Under the pieces are notes generated by a model that was not told where the DNA came from, made no database searches, and saw only the letters and a list, made by a program, of their open reading frames with translations. Position numbers and translations under genes: made by a program. Positions 12,457 through 26,134 of a DNA stretch of 64,000 bases are shown here, in pieces (positions within the stretch are counted from its first letter, which is position 1; every line of letters begins with the position of its first letter). Source of the stretch: Streptosporangium becharense (GTDB lineage Bacteria > Actinomycetota > Actinomycetes > Streptosporangiales > Streptosporangiaceae); assembly GCF_014204985.1 (NCBI RefSeq), contig NZ_JACHMP010000001.1:6014001-6078000 (forward strand), in the 5' to 3' direction.

Positions 12457-12607
12457 GCTCCTGGTGTGAGGCCCGGCACGGTCCTGGTGTGAGGCCCGGC
12501 GCGGGGGCCGGCACGGTCCTGCTGTGAGGCCCGGCGCGGTCCCAGCGCGGGGGCCGGTGCGGTCCTTGCCGTAGGACCCGGCACGGTCCTGCTGCGGAGC
12601 CCGGTGC
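12457..12607. repeat. Tandem repeat of about 23 bp, six or more copies
   Basis: Imperfect units of the form ggtcctgNtgtgaggcccgg followed by c-g/a-c begin at about 12457, 12480, 12515, 12538, 12561 and 12585, with one 12-base spacer. The rest of the 12330-12848 gap shows no gene. Confidence 0.75.
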
Positions 12608-12810
12608 GGGGTGAGGATGCGTCTTCGGTCCGGGTGGTGCGGGGCCGGGTATCTCGGGACGGCGTGCGGAGTTCCGGGCACCGCGTACGGGCGTCGTTGA
12701 AACTTTCATCGGGTTCGCCGCCCGTTCGGTGAGGTCAGAGGCGGGGCGGACGCCGGTAGGACGTCTCCCGCAGGCAACGTGCTGTACACACTCTTGAAAC
12801 CTCCGGACTA

Positions 12811-12824
12811 TGGGAGCGCTCCCA
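12811..12824. promoter_or_regulatory. CelR/CebR-type operator TGGGAGCGCTCCCA
   Basis: A perfect 14-bp palindrome 25 bases before the cellulase ATG. The same sequence is the characterised binding site of the cellobiose-responsive LacI-family repressor CelR of Thermobifida fusca and of CebR in Streptomyces. It predicts repression of the GH6 gene until cellobiose or cello-oligosaccharides are present. The repressor gene itself is not evident in this window. Confidence 0.9.
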
Positions 12825-12848
12825 CCCTCGTCCTGGAGATGATCGCGC

Positions 12849-15152
12849 ATGAGAGTCAATCCGCGCCGCCATGCCTGGCGCAACCGGGCGGCGACCACGG
12901 CGGCCATGCTGGTGGCCGCCGCCGGGCTCGCCACCGGGCAGGCCGCCACGGCGCACGCCGCAGTCGCCTGCGACGTCGCCTACTCGACCAACGACTGGCA
13001 GGGCGGCTTCACCGCCAGCGTCACCGTCAAGAACCTCGGTGACGCCCTCAACGGCTGGACCCTGGGCTTCACCTTCACCGGCGGGCAGAAGCTCCAGCAG
13101 GGCTGGGCGGCGAACTGGACCCAGGAGGGTACCAAGGTCACCGCCAAGAACCTCGACTGGAACGGTGCCCTGGCCACCGGGGCGTCCGCCGGCCTCGGGT
13201 TCAACGGGTCGTGGACCGGGAGCAACCCCAAGCCCACCGACTTCACGGTCAACGGGGTGGCCTGCGCCGGACAGAACCCCACCAACCAGGCCCCCACGGT
13301 CAGCCTGACCAGCCCGGCCTCCGGCGCCTCCTACGACGCCGGCGCGGCCGTGCCGCTCGCGGCCACGGCCAGTGACGACGGCGCGGTCAGCAAGGTCGAG
13401 TTCTACGTCGACGGCGAACTGGTCAACACCGACACCACCGCCCCCTACTCCCACTCCGCCGCCGGCCTGTCGTCCGGCTCCCACACCGCCAAGGCCAAGG
13501 CCTACGACAACGGCTCCCCGGTGCTCAGCAAGGAGAGCGCCGAGGTCCCCTTCACCGTGGGCGGTGGCGGGGGGACCCCGTCGATCATCGCCTCCCCGAC
13601 CTCCGTCAGCGTCCCCGAGGGCGGCTCGAAGACGGTCGGTTACAAGCTCAGCAAGGCGCCGAGCGGCAACGTCACGGTCAACCTGACCAAGACGGGTGAC
13701 GCCGACCTCACCATCGCGCCCGCCACGCTGACCTTCACCGCGGACAACTGGAACACGGCGCAGAACGTGGCGGTGTCGGCGGCTCAGGACGCAGACGAGG
13801 CCGACGGCACGGCCACCATCGCCGCCGCCGCCACCGGTCACACCGGTGTCTCCGTCACCGCGACCGAGGCTGACGACGACGGCACCCCGCCGCCCGTCGA
13901 GCACGTCGACAACCCGTACGAGGGTGCCACCGGCTACGTCAACCCCAACTGGTCGGCCAAGGCCGCCGCCGAGCCCGGCGGTGACGCGGTCGCCGACATC
14001 TCCACCGGCGTGTGGCTGGACCGCATCGCCGCGATCCAGGGCAGCTCCTCGGCCATGGGCCTGCGCGCGCACCTCGAAGAGGCCCTGAAGCAGGACGCCG
14101 CCAACGGCGGCAAGCCACTGACGATCCAGTTCGTCATCTACAACCTGCCCAACCGCGACTGCTCGGCGCTGGCCTCCAACGGAGAGCTGCTCATCGCCCA
14201 GAACGGCCTGAACCGCTACAAGAACGAGTACATCGACCCGATCGCCGAGATCATGAAGGATCCGAAGTACTCGGCCCTGCGCATCGTGACGGTCGTCGAG
14301 ATCGACTCGCTGCCCAACCTGATCACCAACCTCAACGTGCCCAAGTGCCAGGAGGCCAAGAGCACCGGCGCCTACGTCGACGGCATCCGCTACGCCCTGG
14401 ACAAGCTGCACGCGATCAAGAACGTCTACACCTACGTCGACGCCGCCCACCACGGCTGGATCGGCTGGGACACCAACTTCGGCCCCACCGCCGACCTGTT
14501 CGCCAGCACCGTCGCCGGCACCGCCAAGGGCTTCGACAGCGTCGACGGCTTCATCACCAACACCGCCAACTACTCCGCGCTGAGGGAGCCCTTCTTCTCC
14601 ATCGGCACCACCGTCAACGGCACGACGGTCCGGCAGTCCAAGTGGCTCGACTGGAACTTCTACGTCGACGAGCTCTCCTTCGCCCAGGCGTTCCGGCAGG
14701 AGCTCATCAGGAAGGGCTTCAAGAGCACCATCGGAATGCTGATCGACACCTCCCGCAACGGCTGGGGCGGCACCGCGCGGCCGACCCAGGCCAGCACCTC
14801 CACCAACGTCGACACCTTCGTCGACCAGTCCCGCGTCGACCGCCGCATCCACGCCGGCAACTGGTGCAACCAGAGCGGCGCCGGCCTCGGTGAGCGTCCG
14901 CAGGCCAACCCCGCCCCCGGGCTGGACGCCTACGTCTGGATCAAGCCTCCGGGCGAGTCCGACGGCTCCAGCAAGGAGATCCCGAACAACGAGGGCAAGG
15001 GCTTCGACCGGATGTGCGACCCGACCTACACCGGCAACGAGCGCAACAAGTACAACATGAGCGGTGCCCTGCCCGACGCGCCCATCTCCGGCCAGTGGTT
15101 CTCCGCCCAGTTCCGCGAGCTCCTGAAGAACGCCTACCCGCCCGTCCAGTGA
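12849..15152 (+). CDS. Secreted GH6 cellulase (probable cellobiohydrolase) with CBM2
   Basis: A 767-residue secreted multidomain enzyme. A signal peptide (about 1-37, ending AHA) is followed by a family 2 cellulose-binding module (about 38-136, CDVAYSTNDWQGGFTASV, with spaced Trp residues), an Ig-like domain (about 145-235), a Calx-beta-like domain (about 240-340, SVSVPEGGSKTVGYKLS) and a GH6 catalytic domain (about 350-767). GH6 landmarks are IYNLPNRDCSA, with Asp437 in the position of the catalytic acid, and VVEIDSLPNL. The size and long catalytic domain resemble actinomycete exo-cellobiohydrolases acting from non-reducing ends. It is controlled by the CelR-type box just upstream. Confidence 0.93.
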   Translation: MRVNPRRHAWRNRAATTAAMLVAAAGLATGQAATAHAAVACDVAYSTNDWQGGFTASVTVKNLGDALNGWTLGFTFTGGQKLQQGWAANWTQEGTKVTAKNLDWNGALATGASAGLGFNGSWTGSNPKPTDFTVNGVACAGQNPTNQAPTVSLTSPASGASYDAGAAVPLAATASDDGAVSKVEFYVDGELVNTDTTAPYSHSAAGLSSGSHTAKAKAYDNGSPVLSKESAEVPFTVGGGGGTPSIIASPTSVSVPEGGSKTVGYKLSKAPSGNVTVNLTKTGDADLTIAPATLTFTADNWNTAQNVAVSAAQDADEADGTATIAAAATGHTGVSVTATEADDDGTPPPVEHVDNPYEGATGYVNPNWSAKAAAEPGGDAVADISTGVWLDRIAAIQGSSSAMGLRAHLEEALKQDAANGGKPLTIQFVIYNLPNRDCSALASNGELLIAQNGLNRYKNEYIDPIAEIMKDPKYSALRIVTVVEIDSLPNLITNLNVPKCQEAKSTGAYVDGIRYALDKLHAIKNVYTYVDAAHHGWIGWDTNFGPTADLFASTVAGTAKGFDSVDGFITNTANYSALREPFFSIGTTVNGTTVRQSKWLDWNFYVDELSFAQAFRQELIRKGFKSTIGMLIDTSRNGWGGTARPTQASTSTNVDTFVDQSRVDRRIHAGNWCNQSGAGLGERPQANPAPGLDAYVWIKPPGESDGSSKEIPNNEGKGFDRMCDPTYTGNERNKYNMSGALPDAPISGQWFSAQFRELLKNAYPPVQ

Positions 15153-15452
15153 CCGCCTGAGGTCCCCGTCCGATGACCGTCCGGGGAGAGCCGCCTCCGT
15201 GGCCCTCCCCGGGCCCGGACGTGACCACCCCCCGGGCCCGGAACATCCTGGCCCGCCGTCCCCGGTCCGGAACCCCCGGCCCGGAACCCCGGCCCCGCCG
15301 CCCCGATCCCCGGGGGCGGTGGGGCCTCGTCGTGCGCGCCGGGCCGCCGGGAGAGGCCGGGCGGCGGGATATTGGGATGCGCCGGCACGTTCTCCGGGGC
15401 AGCATGGACTGTTGGTCCCGGAGTTGGGGGCCGAAAGTATCCTGGGTCCAGT
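15153..15452. other. Gap with GC-rich symmetric sequence
   Basis: No gene seen. Repeated cccgggcccgg-like palindromic clusters (about 15205-15310) could act as terminator structures for the cellulase transcript; the helicase promoter probably lies near 15400-15450. Confidence 0.3.
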
Positions 15453-19325
<3,873 letters not shown>

Positions 19326-19355
19326 GCCCGTCGGGGCTTCACCGGGCAGGCGAAC

Positions 19356-19958
19356 CTACAGGAAGATCGAGGTGTCCAGGTCGAAGTCGACGGGGGAGGG
19401 AAGGCGGAGGGGCTTGCCCGCCTCGGTCCGGGTCGTGGTCCGGTACTCGCCGTCCTCGGGGTCGCTGAAGACGGTCACGGCCGCTGGGGAGGCGACGGGG
19501 TCGATCAGGAGCATGACCGGGATGCGGCACCCCGCGTAGAGCCTGGGCTTGGTGACGCGGTCCATCTCCTGGCTGCCGGGTGAGACGACCTCGGCCACCA
19601 TGATCAACGCGGAGGAGAGGATCTCCCGGTCGCCCCAGAGCGGGGCGTTCAGGGGGAGCAGGCAGTAGTCGGGGACCACGGTGTCGCGTGGCCCCTCGAT
19701 GCAGATGTCGACATTTCCGGTAAAGCTTTCCCAGCCATTCTCCTCCAGGAGGGGAAGCAGGGCGAAGGCAAGGCGCATGGCCACGCGGCCGTGCTGGGGA
19801 AGGCCTGAAGGACTCACTATGAGGTTCCCGTCGATGATCTCGGCGCGAAGGCGCGGGTTGGGGGGGAGGGACTCGAAGATCTCTCTCGGTGTGCGCGGTA
19901 GCGAGCGGTCGTCTGCGGCGGTGTGCTGAGCGGAGCGTTCTGGCGCTGTCATCACCAT
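19356..19958 (-). CDS. Uma2 family endonuclease-like protein
   Basis: A 200-residue member of the Uma2/DUF820 family with a PD-(D/E)xK restriction-like fold. Family landmarks are EIIDGNLIVSPSG (about 40-52), the acidic PDYCLLP after VDICIEGP, and VAEVVSPGSQEMDRVTKPRLYAGCRIPVMLLIDP, which contains the E and K of the nuclease core. Members are abundant in actinomycetes and cyanobacteria with largely unknown roles. The start used is ATG 19958, preceded by gaagggac at good distance; GTG 19982 would add eight residues. Confidence 0.85.
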   Translation of the reverse strand: MVMTAPERSAQHTAADDRSLPRTPREIFESLPPNPRLRAEIIDGNLIVSPSGLPQHGRVAMRLAFALLPLLEENGWESFTGNVDICIEGPRDTVVPDYCLLPLNAPLWGDREILSSALIMVAEVVSPGSQEMDRVTKPRLYAGCRIPVMLLIDPVASPAAVTVFSDPEDGEYRTTTRTEAGKPLRLPSPVDFDLDTSIFL

Positions 19959-20199
19959 CGACCCGTGTCCCTTCGTGTCCACGTAAGTACTCTCAGTGTT
20001 CCACGGGGTTCCACTGTTCGACGCGGAAATGCGCGGTGGTTATGGATCACCGCCGGAGGCCGGTGGCTCCCCCGTCATGCGGTGGCGCGTCACCCCGCGT
20101 GGCACCGCTCCGCGTGACGCCGCCCCGCGTGATGCCGTCCCGGGGGTGCCGGACTACGATCGGTGGGCTCGCACTCGGGGTGTGGAGGGGGAGGGAAGC

Positions 20200-20856
20200 G
20201 TGGTCCGGACGCTGGTGTTCGACGTGGGCGAGACGCTGATCGACGAGACGCGGATCTGGTCGCGCTGGGCCGACCGGCTGGGCGTCCCCCGGTTCACCAT
20301 GCTCGGCGTCCTCGGCGGCATGGCGGCCCTCGGTCAGTCGTTCGAGGAGGCGTTCCAGCTGCTCAGGCCCGGTTTCGACGTCGAGGCGGAGCAGGAGGCG
20401 TGGAAGCGCGACGATCCGGACGGGCTCCGGGTGAACTTCGACGCCGACGATCTCTACCCGGACGTGCGGCCCTGCCTGGCCGCGCTGCGGGACCTCGGCT
20501 ACGAGCTGGTCATCGCGGGCAACCAGCCGCCGCAGGCCTACGACGCGCTCGCCGCGATGGACCTGCCCGTCGACGCGATCCACACCTCGGACGGCTGGGG
20601 GGTGGCCAAGCCCGCCCCCGCGTTCTTCGCCAGGGTCGTCGAGGTGACGGGGCGGGAACCCGGCGACATCCTCTACGTGGGCGACCGGCTCGACAACGAC
20701 GTCCTTCCCGCGCGCGCGGCGGGCATGCGCACCGCTCTGATCCGCCGGGGTCCCTGGGGGTACCTCCACGCGCTCCGGCCCGAGGCCGCCGGCGCCGACC
20801 ACGTCGTCGACGGTCTCGACGACCTGGTGTCCGTTCTCGGCGTCACGAAGGTCTGA
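20200..20856 (+). CDS. HAD superfamily hydrolase
   Basis: A 218-residue haloacid-dehalogenase-type phosphatase. Motif I is VFDVGETLIDE: the second catalytic Asp is replaced by Glu (D-V-G-E), a variant seen in HAD proteins acting on diverse phosphates. The helical cap follows; motif II is IAGN, motif III the Lys in GVAKPAPAFF, and motif IV is YVGDRLDNDV. GTG 20200 is preceded by a strong ggggagggaa site. The substrate cannot be predicted. It stands alone before the lanthipeptide cluster. Confidence 0.85.
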   Translation: MVRTLVFDVGETLIDETRIWSRWADRLGVPRFTMLGVLGGMAALGQSFEEAFQLLRPGFDVEAEQEAWKRDDPDGLRVNFDADDLYPDVRPCLAALRDLGYELVIAGNQPPQAYDALAAMDLPVDAIHTSDGWGVAKPAPAFFARVVEVTGREPGDILYVGDRLDNDVLPARAAGMRTALIRRGPWGYLHALRPEAAGADHVVDGLDDLVSVLGVTKV

Positions 20857-20910
20857 CCGGCCCGATCCGGCGGTCCGCCGAAGCGGTCCGGGCGTTCCAA
20901 GCCGGCGGCC

Positions 20911-20949
20911 GCCGTCACCGGGGCGGGCTCTTCCCTCTCCGGTGACGGC
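20911..20949 (+). terminator. Hairpin terminator after the HAD gene
   Basis: Perfect 11-bp arms gccgtcaccgg and ccggtgacggc with a 17-base loop lie 55 bases after the HAD stop codon. Confidence 0.6.
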
Positions 20950-21281
20950 CTGCTCATCCCTCCGGCGGCGCCTGCGTGATCGCTGTCGCGGCGAAGCCGC
21001 GCCGGCCGTCGCCACCAGGAGCGATGACGCGTCAACGGCCCCTCCGAAAACGGGGTTCCTAGCACGCCGCAAGCCGCCGGTTCCCCGGCCCCTAGAGAAT
21101 CCTGGCAGGTCGCTAGAGGTTGCGTTGATTCTGTGTGCGGATCGAGATCACGCCGGAAAACCTCCTGCGGATCACGGTTCCAGGTGTGGGCCGTCCCGAA
21201 GGGCCGGAGGCGATTCGACTGATCGCCCGGTGCCCCGGTTCGGCGCGGGCCGGTGTCGGGCACAGGAAAGGGCTTCGGGAC
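20950..21281 (+). promoter_or_regulatory. Upstream region of the lanthionine synthetase with a 21-bp direct repeat
   Basis: No separate gene seen. The hexamer ctagag occurs at 21092-21097 and again exactly 21 bases later (21113-21118), the spacing of two helical turns, which is the kind of direct-repeat site SARP regulators use. Base composition around 21085-21140 is less GC-rich, consistent with a promoter. Confidence 0.35.
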
Positions 21282-24170
21282 GTGGGTGTACGGAGTGTGG
21301 AAGAGCGCGAGTGGCACGGCGTGAACCGTCACCTGCTGGAGGACATCGCCCGCACGACCCTGCAACGGGTGGCGAGCCGGGAGAGCGCTGACACGGACGG
21401 GGAAGGCGACACGGACGGGGACGCGGTGTCCGGCGGTGACGGGCCGGTCTCCTCCGGAAGGGAGATCACCGCCGGCTGGGAGATCCGTCCCGGCACTCCG
21501 TGGACGTACGTGACCCCGCCGGACGCGGTGAGGCGGGCCCAGGGCTGGAAACTCCACGTCTCGGCGACGCCGCTGTCGGCGCCGGTGGTGCTGGCGCGGG
21601 CGGCCGAAGTGCTGGTCCGCCGCCGGTGCCCGTTCAAGTTCGCCGCCACCCTGAACGACCTCGGCGGGCTCGTCTCGCGCGTCCAGGACCGCGGGTCGGT
21701 GGGCAAGTTCATCACCGTCTACCCGCCCGACGACGAGACCGCGGTGGCGCTGGCCGAGGAGCTGCATCAGGCCACCTATGGGCTGCCCGGCCCGCCGATC
21801 CTGTCCGACCGCGTCTACAAGCCCGGCAGCCTGGTGCACTACCGGTTCGGGGTGTTCTCCGCCCCCAGCGAACTGGACAACGACGGCTCCTACGCCTCGC
21901 GGCTGACCGCGCCGGACGGCACCCGGGTGAGCGACGAGCGCAACGCCTGGTACACCCCGCCGGCCTGGGCACCCTGCCCGTTCGAGTCGGGGCAGGCCCC
22001 GGCGCGCACGGTCGCGCCGCAGGCGGTGCTGCTGGCCGACCGGTTCGTGGTCCGCCAGGCGATCCGGCACGGCGCCAAGGGCGGGGTGTTCCTGGCCGAG
22101 GACCAGGTGACCGGCGCCGAGGTGGTGATCAAGCGGGCCCGCCCGCACCTGGACGCCGCCCTGGACGGCCGGGACGGACGCGACCTGCTGCGCCACGAGG
22201 CCCGCATGCTGGAGACCTTCGCCCCCCTGGGGGTCACCGCGGCCAAGGTGGCGCTGTTCGAGACCGACGGCAACGTGTTCCTGGCGCAGGAGCACCTGGC
22301 CGGGACCGTGCTCGGCAACTGGGTCGGCGAGCGGCGGCCCATCCGGGCGGACCGGCACTGGCACGGTGCGGTGACGGGCCTGGCGCGGCGGTTGACCGCG
22401 CTGGTGGCGGCGGTGCACGAGCAGGGGTACGTGCTGCGGGATCTGACGCCGAACAACGTCATCGTCACCGCCGACGACGACTGCCGGCTGATCGACCTGG
22501 AGATGGCCACCAGGCCCGGTGTCGCGGTGTCGCGGGCCTTCACCCCCGGATACGCCCCGCCCGAGCAGACGCGCAGCGCCGTTCACGCACCGGCGCCCGG
22601 CGCGGAGGCCGATCTGTACGCGCTGGGGGCCACGGTGTTCTACCTGGCCACCGGGTGCCATCCGATGCTGGCCGAGGACCGGCCGGACGGGACGCGATCG
22701 TGGGATTCGCGGGTGCGCACGCTGGTGAGCGTGGCCGCCGAGGGTGATCCGGTGGCCACCGCGCTGGCACCGATGATCCTGGGGCTGATGCGGGAGGATC
22801 CCGCTCGGCGCTGGGAGCTGCGGCGGGTGCGGGAGTTCCTGGACGGCGTGGCCGCCGGGCCCCCGGCCTCCCTCGCCGCCGCGGACGGTTACCGCCTGGG
22901 CCCGGACGAGCGGGATCGCCTGTTGCGGGACGGGCTCACCCACGTGTTGCGGACGATGTCGCGGGCCGCGCTCGCCGACCCCTCGGCGCGGGGGACGTTG
23001 TGGCCCGTGCAAGGGTTCGGCGCGACCGCCGACCCGTGCGCGGTCCAGCACGGCTCGGCCGGGGTGCTCACGCTGTTCGCCTCGCTGGTGCGGCCGGCGG
23101 GATCCACCCCACCGGAAACGGACCTCCCGCAGGAGTCGCGCGCCGATCTGGTGGCGGGTCTGCGGGACGTGGCGGGCTGGACGGCGCGTCGCGTGGCCGA
23201 TGAGCACCGGCCGTCACCGGGGCTGTACTTCGGCCGGGCCGGCATCGCCTGGGCCCTGTACGAGGCCGGCCGCGCGCTCGACGACACGGCTCTGCGCACC
23301 GCGGGCGTCGAGCTGGCGCTGGAACTGCCGACGAGCTGGCCGAATCCCGACGTGTGCCACGGTCTGGCCGGGACGGAACTGGCGCTGCTGCACTTCTGGC
23401 GGGCCACCGGTGACGCCCGCTTCCGCGAACGGGCCGGGGCGTGCGCCGACGAGCTGCTGAAGGCCGCCCAGCGCACTCCGGAGACGGTGCTGTGGCCCGT
23501 CCCCGCCGATTTCGACTCCGCGCTGGCGGGGGTGGTGCATTACGGCTTCGCGCACGGCGTCGCCGGGATCGGCGCCGCCCTGCTGGCCGCGGGCGTCGCG
23601 TTGGACCGCGACGACTGCCTGGAGACCGCGCTGGCCGCCGGTGACACCCTGCTGGACGCCGCCGAGTACCGCGACGGCGGCGCCGCCTGGTGGGCGGACG
23701 GGCCGGCGGGCAAGGCCCGGATGCCGCACTGGTGCAGCGGCTCCTCCGGGGTCGGCACGTTCCTGGTCCGGCTGTACGCGGCCACCGGCGACCCGCGGTT
23801 CCGGGAGGCGGCCGAGGCCGCCGCGATCACCGTGCACGCACACCGTCTGGGCTCGGGCACCGCGGCCTGCCACGGACTGGCCGGTGACGGGCAGTTCCTG
23901 CTGGACATGGCCGACCTGCTGGGCGAGCCGGTCTACCGGGAACAGGCCACGGAACTGGCGGCCCTCCTGTGGGCACGCGCGGTGGTCCGCGACGGGCTGC
24001 TGGTGGTGCCGGACGAGAACGGCACCGAGACGGCCGTCGGCTGGAACACCGGCCTGGCCGGGGTGCTGGACTTCCTGCACCGGCTGCGCCACGGCGGACC
24101 ACGCTCCTGGATGGCCGAGACGCACGACGGCGACCACATGGGTGCCCCGGCCGCCGGAGCGGCGCGATGA
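21282..24170 (+). CDS. lanL: Class IV-type lanthionine synthetase (lyase-kinase-cyclase)
   Basis: A three-domain enzyme of about 960 residues. The N-terminal phospho-Ser/Thr lyase region (about 40-220) includes PFKFAATLNDL and GSVGKFITVYP. The protein kinase (about 245-530) has an ATP-binding Lys in VVIKRA, catalytic loop RDLTPNN (386-392) and DLE instead of DFG. The LanC-like cyclase (about 600-930) keeps all three zinc ligands: Cys818 in HWCSGSSG and Cys863-His864 in ACHGLAG. Zinc ligands distinguish class IV (LanL) from class III (LanKC). It dehydrates Ser/Thr by phosphorylation and elimination, then adds Cys to form lanthionine rings. The start is uncertain: GTG 21282 has a plausible site (aggaaaggg) but the frame is open to GTG 21135. 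The stop overlaps the next gene by 4 bases. Confidence 0.88.
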   Translation: MGVRSVEEREWHGVNRHLLEDIARTTLQRVASRESADTDGEGDTDGDAVSGGDGPVSSGREITAGWEIRPGTPWTYVTPPDAVRRAQGWKLHVSATPLSAPVVLARAAEVLVRRRCPFKFAATLNDLGGLVSRVQDRGSVGKFITVYPPDDETAVALAEELHQATYGLPGPPILSDRVYKPGSLVHYRFGVFSAPSELDNDGSYASRLTAPDGTRVSDERNAWYTPPAWAPCPFESGQAPARTVAPQAVLLADRFVVRQAIRHGAKGGVFLAEDQVTGAEVVIKRARPHLDAALDGRDGRDLLRHEARMLETFAPLGVTAAKVALFETDGNVFLAQEHLAGTVLGNWVGERRPIRADRHWHGAVTGLARRLTALVAAVHEQGYVLRDLTPNNVIVTADDDCRLIDLEMATRPGVAVSRAFTPGYAPPEQTRSAVHAPAPGAEADLYALGATVFYLATGCHPMLAEDRPDGTRSWDSRVRTLVSVAAEGDPVATALAPMILGLMREDPARRWELRRVREFLDGVAAGPPASLAAADGYRLGPDERDRLLRDGLTHVLRTMSRAALADPSARGTLWPVQGFGATADPCAVQHGSAGVLTLFASLVRPAGSTPPETDLPQESRADLVAGLRDVAGWTARRVADEHRPSPGLYFGRAGIAWALYEAGRALDDTALRTAGVELALELPTSWPNPDVCHGLAGTELALLHFWRATGDARFRERAGACADELLKAAQRTPETVLWPVPADFDSALAGVVHYGFAHGVAGIGAALLAAGVALDRDDCLETALAAGDTLLDAAEYRDGGAAWWADGPAGKARMPHWCSGSSGVGTFLVRLYAATGDPRFREAAEAAAITVHAHRLGSGTAACHGLAGDGQFLLDMADLLGEPVYREQATELAALLWARAVVRDGLLVVPDENGTETAVGWNTGLAGVLDFLHRLRHGGPRSWMAETHDGDHMGAPAAGAAR

Positions 24171-26014
24171 GTCCCGTCACGGCCCCGGGCACGGTGAGCC
24201 CACGCCCCTCCCCGATGGGAACCGGGCACCCCGAGTTCGTCCGGCGGATCAACGTCCGCTTCTCCGGCCGTGGCCGGTACGCCTCCTGCCTGGCCGGTCG
24301 CGGCCCGCACCTTCTCGCCCCGGAACTGTGGGACCTCACCGGGGGCACACCCCGGCCCCGGATCCTGCCCACCCACGATGGTGAGAGCCCGTGGACGACG
24401 CCTCTCCCCACCGACGACGGCCGCCTGCTGCTGCTGCGCCACCTGGACGGAGGCATCCACCAGCTGGTCGTGGCCGTCCCCGGGCCGGACGCAGACGGTG
24501 ACGGGGGCGTCGAGGAGCACCGGCTGGCCGCCGTACGCGGCGGCGAGCTGACACTCGCCGCCGGGCCGGCGCGGGGAACGGCCGCCGTGGCCTTCAGGAC
24601 CGGCGCCGACCAGGTCACCGCTGTCTGGCGCCTGTCCGGGCACCTCGAACCGCCCGAGGTCGCCGCCGAGGTGCCCGGTCCGGTCACCGGCAGAATCTGG
24701 CTGGACGAGACCGGTGACCGCCTGGCGCTGACCGGCCGTGGGCCGGAGGCCGCCACCATGGTCCTGGACCTGGCGCGGGGCACCGTCACCCCACTGCGCG
24801 GGCCGGCCGCCGGTGAACACCTGCTGGCCGCCGCGCCTCGCACCGGGGTGCTGCTCACCGTCGCGACGCGCGACGGCGCCCATCGGCTCGGGGTCCGGCA
24901 CCGCGACGACGAGGGCCCCACCGTCTTCCCCGCGCGGCTGAACGCGATCGAGGGCACCGTGGCGCCGCTGGCGCTGGACCCCGCCGGGCGGCGCCTGGCC
25001 CTGTCGGTCACCCGCGGCACCCGCTGCCATCTGCTCGTCCACGACCTGGCCGACGACACCATCACCGAGATCGACCTGGCGGCCGGGGTGCTGTACCCGG
25101 TCGCGCGCTGGAACGCGACCGGCCTGCACCTGGTGCACAGCACACCGGATCACCCACTGGGGGTGATCACCCTCGCCGGTCCGGTCCGGCCCGGTGTCCC
25201 GCTCGCTCCCGGCCGCTCTCCGGCAGGGTGGGCACCGGCCCGCGCGCACACCTTCGACGGCCCGGCCGGAGACATCGAAGCCGTCGTCTACGGCGACCCC
25301 GCGACCAGCCCACAGGTGGTGCTGGCCCTGCACGGCGGCCCCGACGCCGCCTGGCAGCTCGGCTTCGACCCGCTGTTCCAGCGTCTGGCCGCGGCCGGCA
25401 TCGCGGTGGTGGCACCCAACCAGCGAGGCAGCACCGGCTATGGAACCGCGCACCGTGACGCCATCCGCGGCGCCTGGGGCGGCCCGGACCTGGACGACGT
25501 GCTGCACCTGGGTCGCACCCTGACCGCGACACGTGGGCCCGGCCGCGAGCGGCCGGCACTGTACGGCGTCAGCTACGGCGCGCACCTGGCGCTGCTGGCC
25601 GCGGCCGCGCAGGCCGGCCTGTGGTCGCGCGCCGCGGTGGTCGCCCCGTTCCTGTCCGGACCGGCGCTGTACGCCGACGGGCCGCAGTCGGTGCGCAACC
25701 TGATCGACCGGCTCGGCGGGTGCGCGGCCATCGACGACGAGCTCGGCCCCCGCGACCTGCTGCGCCTGGCACCCCGGATGCGGCTGCCGCTGCTGGTCGT
25801 GCACGGCGAACAGGACCTGATCATCCCGGTCGCCCACTCCCGGCGCCTGCGCGACCGGCTGCGCGCGAGCGGGCACCGCGACGGCGTCGACCTGACCTAC
25901 CTGGAGGCCCCCGGCGGCCACGACCCGCTCTCGGAGGACGGCGGGCACCTCGTCCTCGACCGCGTCGTCGCCTTCCTGCACACCGGACCACCCGCACCGC
26001 CGGAACCCCGGTGA
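24167..26014 (+). CDS. lanP: S9 prolyl oligopeptidase-like protease, probable leader peptidase
   Basis: A 615-residue serine peptidase coupled to the synthetase by an ATGA overlap. The N-terminal part (about 1-360) has the repeating strand pattern of a beta-propeller; the C-terminal alpha/beta-hydrolase domain carries the triad Ser469 (GVSYG), Asp550 (HGEQDLIIP) and His585 (PGGHD). Prolyl oligopeptidases remove leaders in some class III lanthipeptide systems (FlaP of flavipeptin). Both precursor peptides here have a conserved Pro12 in the leader, so cleavage after proline is a natural hypothesis. No signal peptide is seen, so it acts in the cytoplasm. Confidence 0.83.
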   Translation: MSPVTAPGTVSPRPSPMGTGHPEFVRRINVRFSGRGRYASCLAGRGPHLLAPELWDLTGGTPRPRILPTHDGESPWTTPLPTDDGRLLLLRHLDGGIHQLVVAVPGPDADGDGGVEEHRLAAVRGGELTLAAGPARGTAAVAFRTGADQVTAVWRLSGHLEPPEVAAEVPGPVTGRIWLDETGDRLALTGRGPEAATMVLDLARGTVTPLRGPAAGEHLLAAAPRTGVLLTVATRDGAHRLGVRHRDDEGPTVFPARLNAIEGTVAPLALDPAGRRLALSVTRGTRCHLLVHDLADDTITEIDLAAGVLYPVARWNATGLHLVHSTPDHPLGVITLAGPVRPGVPLAPGRSPAGWAPARAHTFDGPAGDIEAVVYGDPATSPQVVLALHGGPDAAWQLGFDPLFQRLAAAGIAVVAPNQRGSTGYGTAHRDAIRGAWGGPDLDDVLHLGRTLTATRGPGRERPALYGVSYGAHLALLAAAAQAGLWSRAAVVAPFLSGPALYADGPQSVRNLIDRLGGCAAIDDELGPRDLLRLAPRMRLPLLVVHGEQDLIIPVAHSRRLRDRLRASGHRDGVDLTYLEAPGGHDPLSEDGGHLVLDRVVAFLHTGPPAPPEPR

Positions 26015-26134
26015 TCTGATCTCCCGTCCCGGGTGCCCACCCGGGACGGGTCGCCTGAGGCCGCCGCGCACGGGGCTCGCCCCGCGCATGGCCGGCGGTC
26101 TCACACCACCCGGTTACAAGAAAGGAAGAACACC

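Noticed and set aside
21282..24170. Class III (LanKC) assignment of the lanthionine synthetase
   Set aside because: The cyclase domain keeps the Cys, Cys-His zinc ligands that class III enzymes lack; class IV fits better, though final placement needs a phylogeny.
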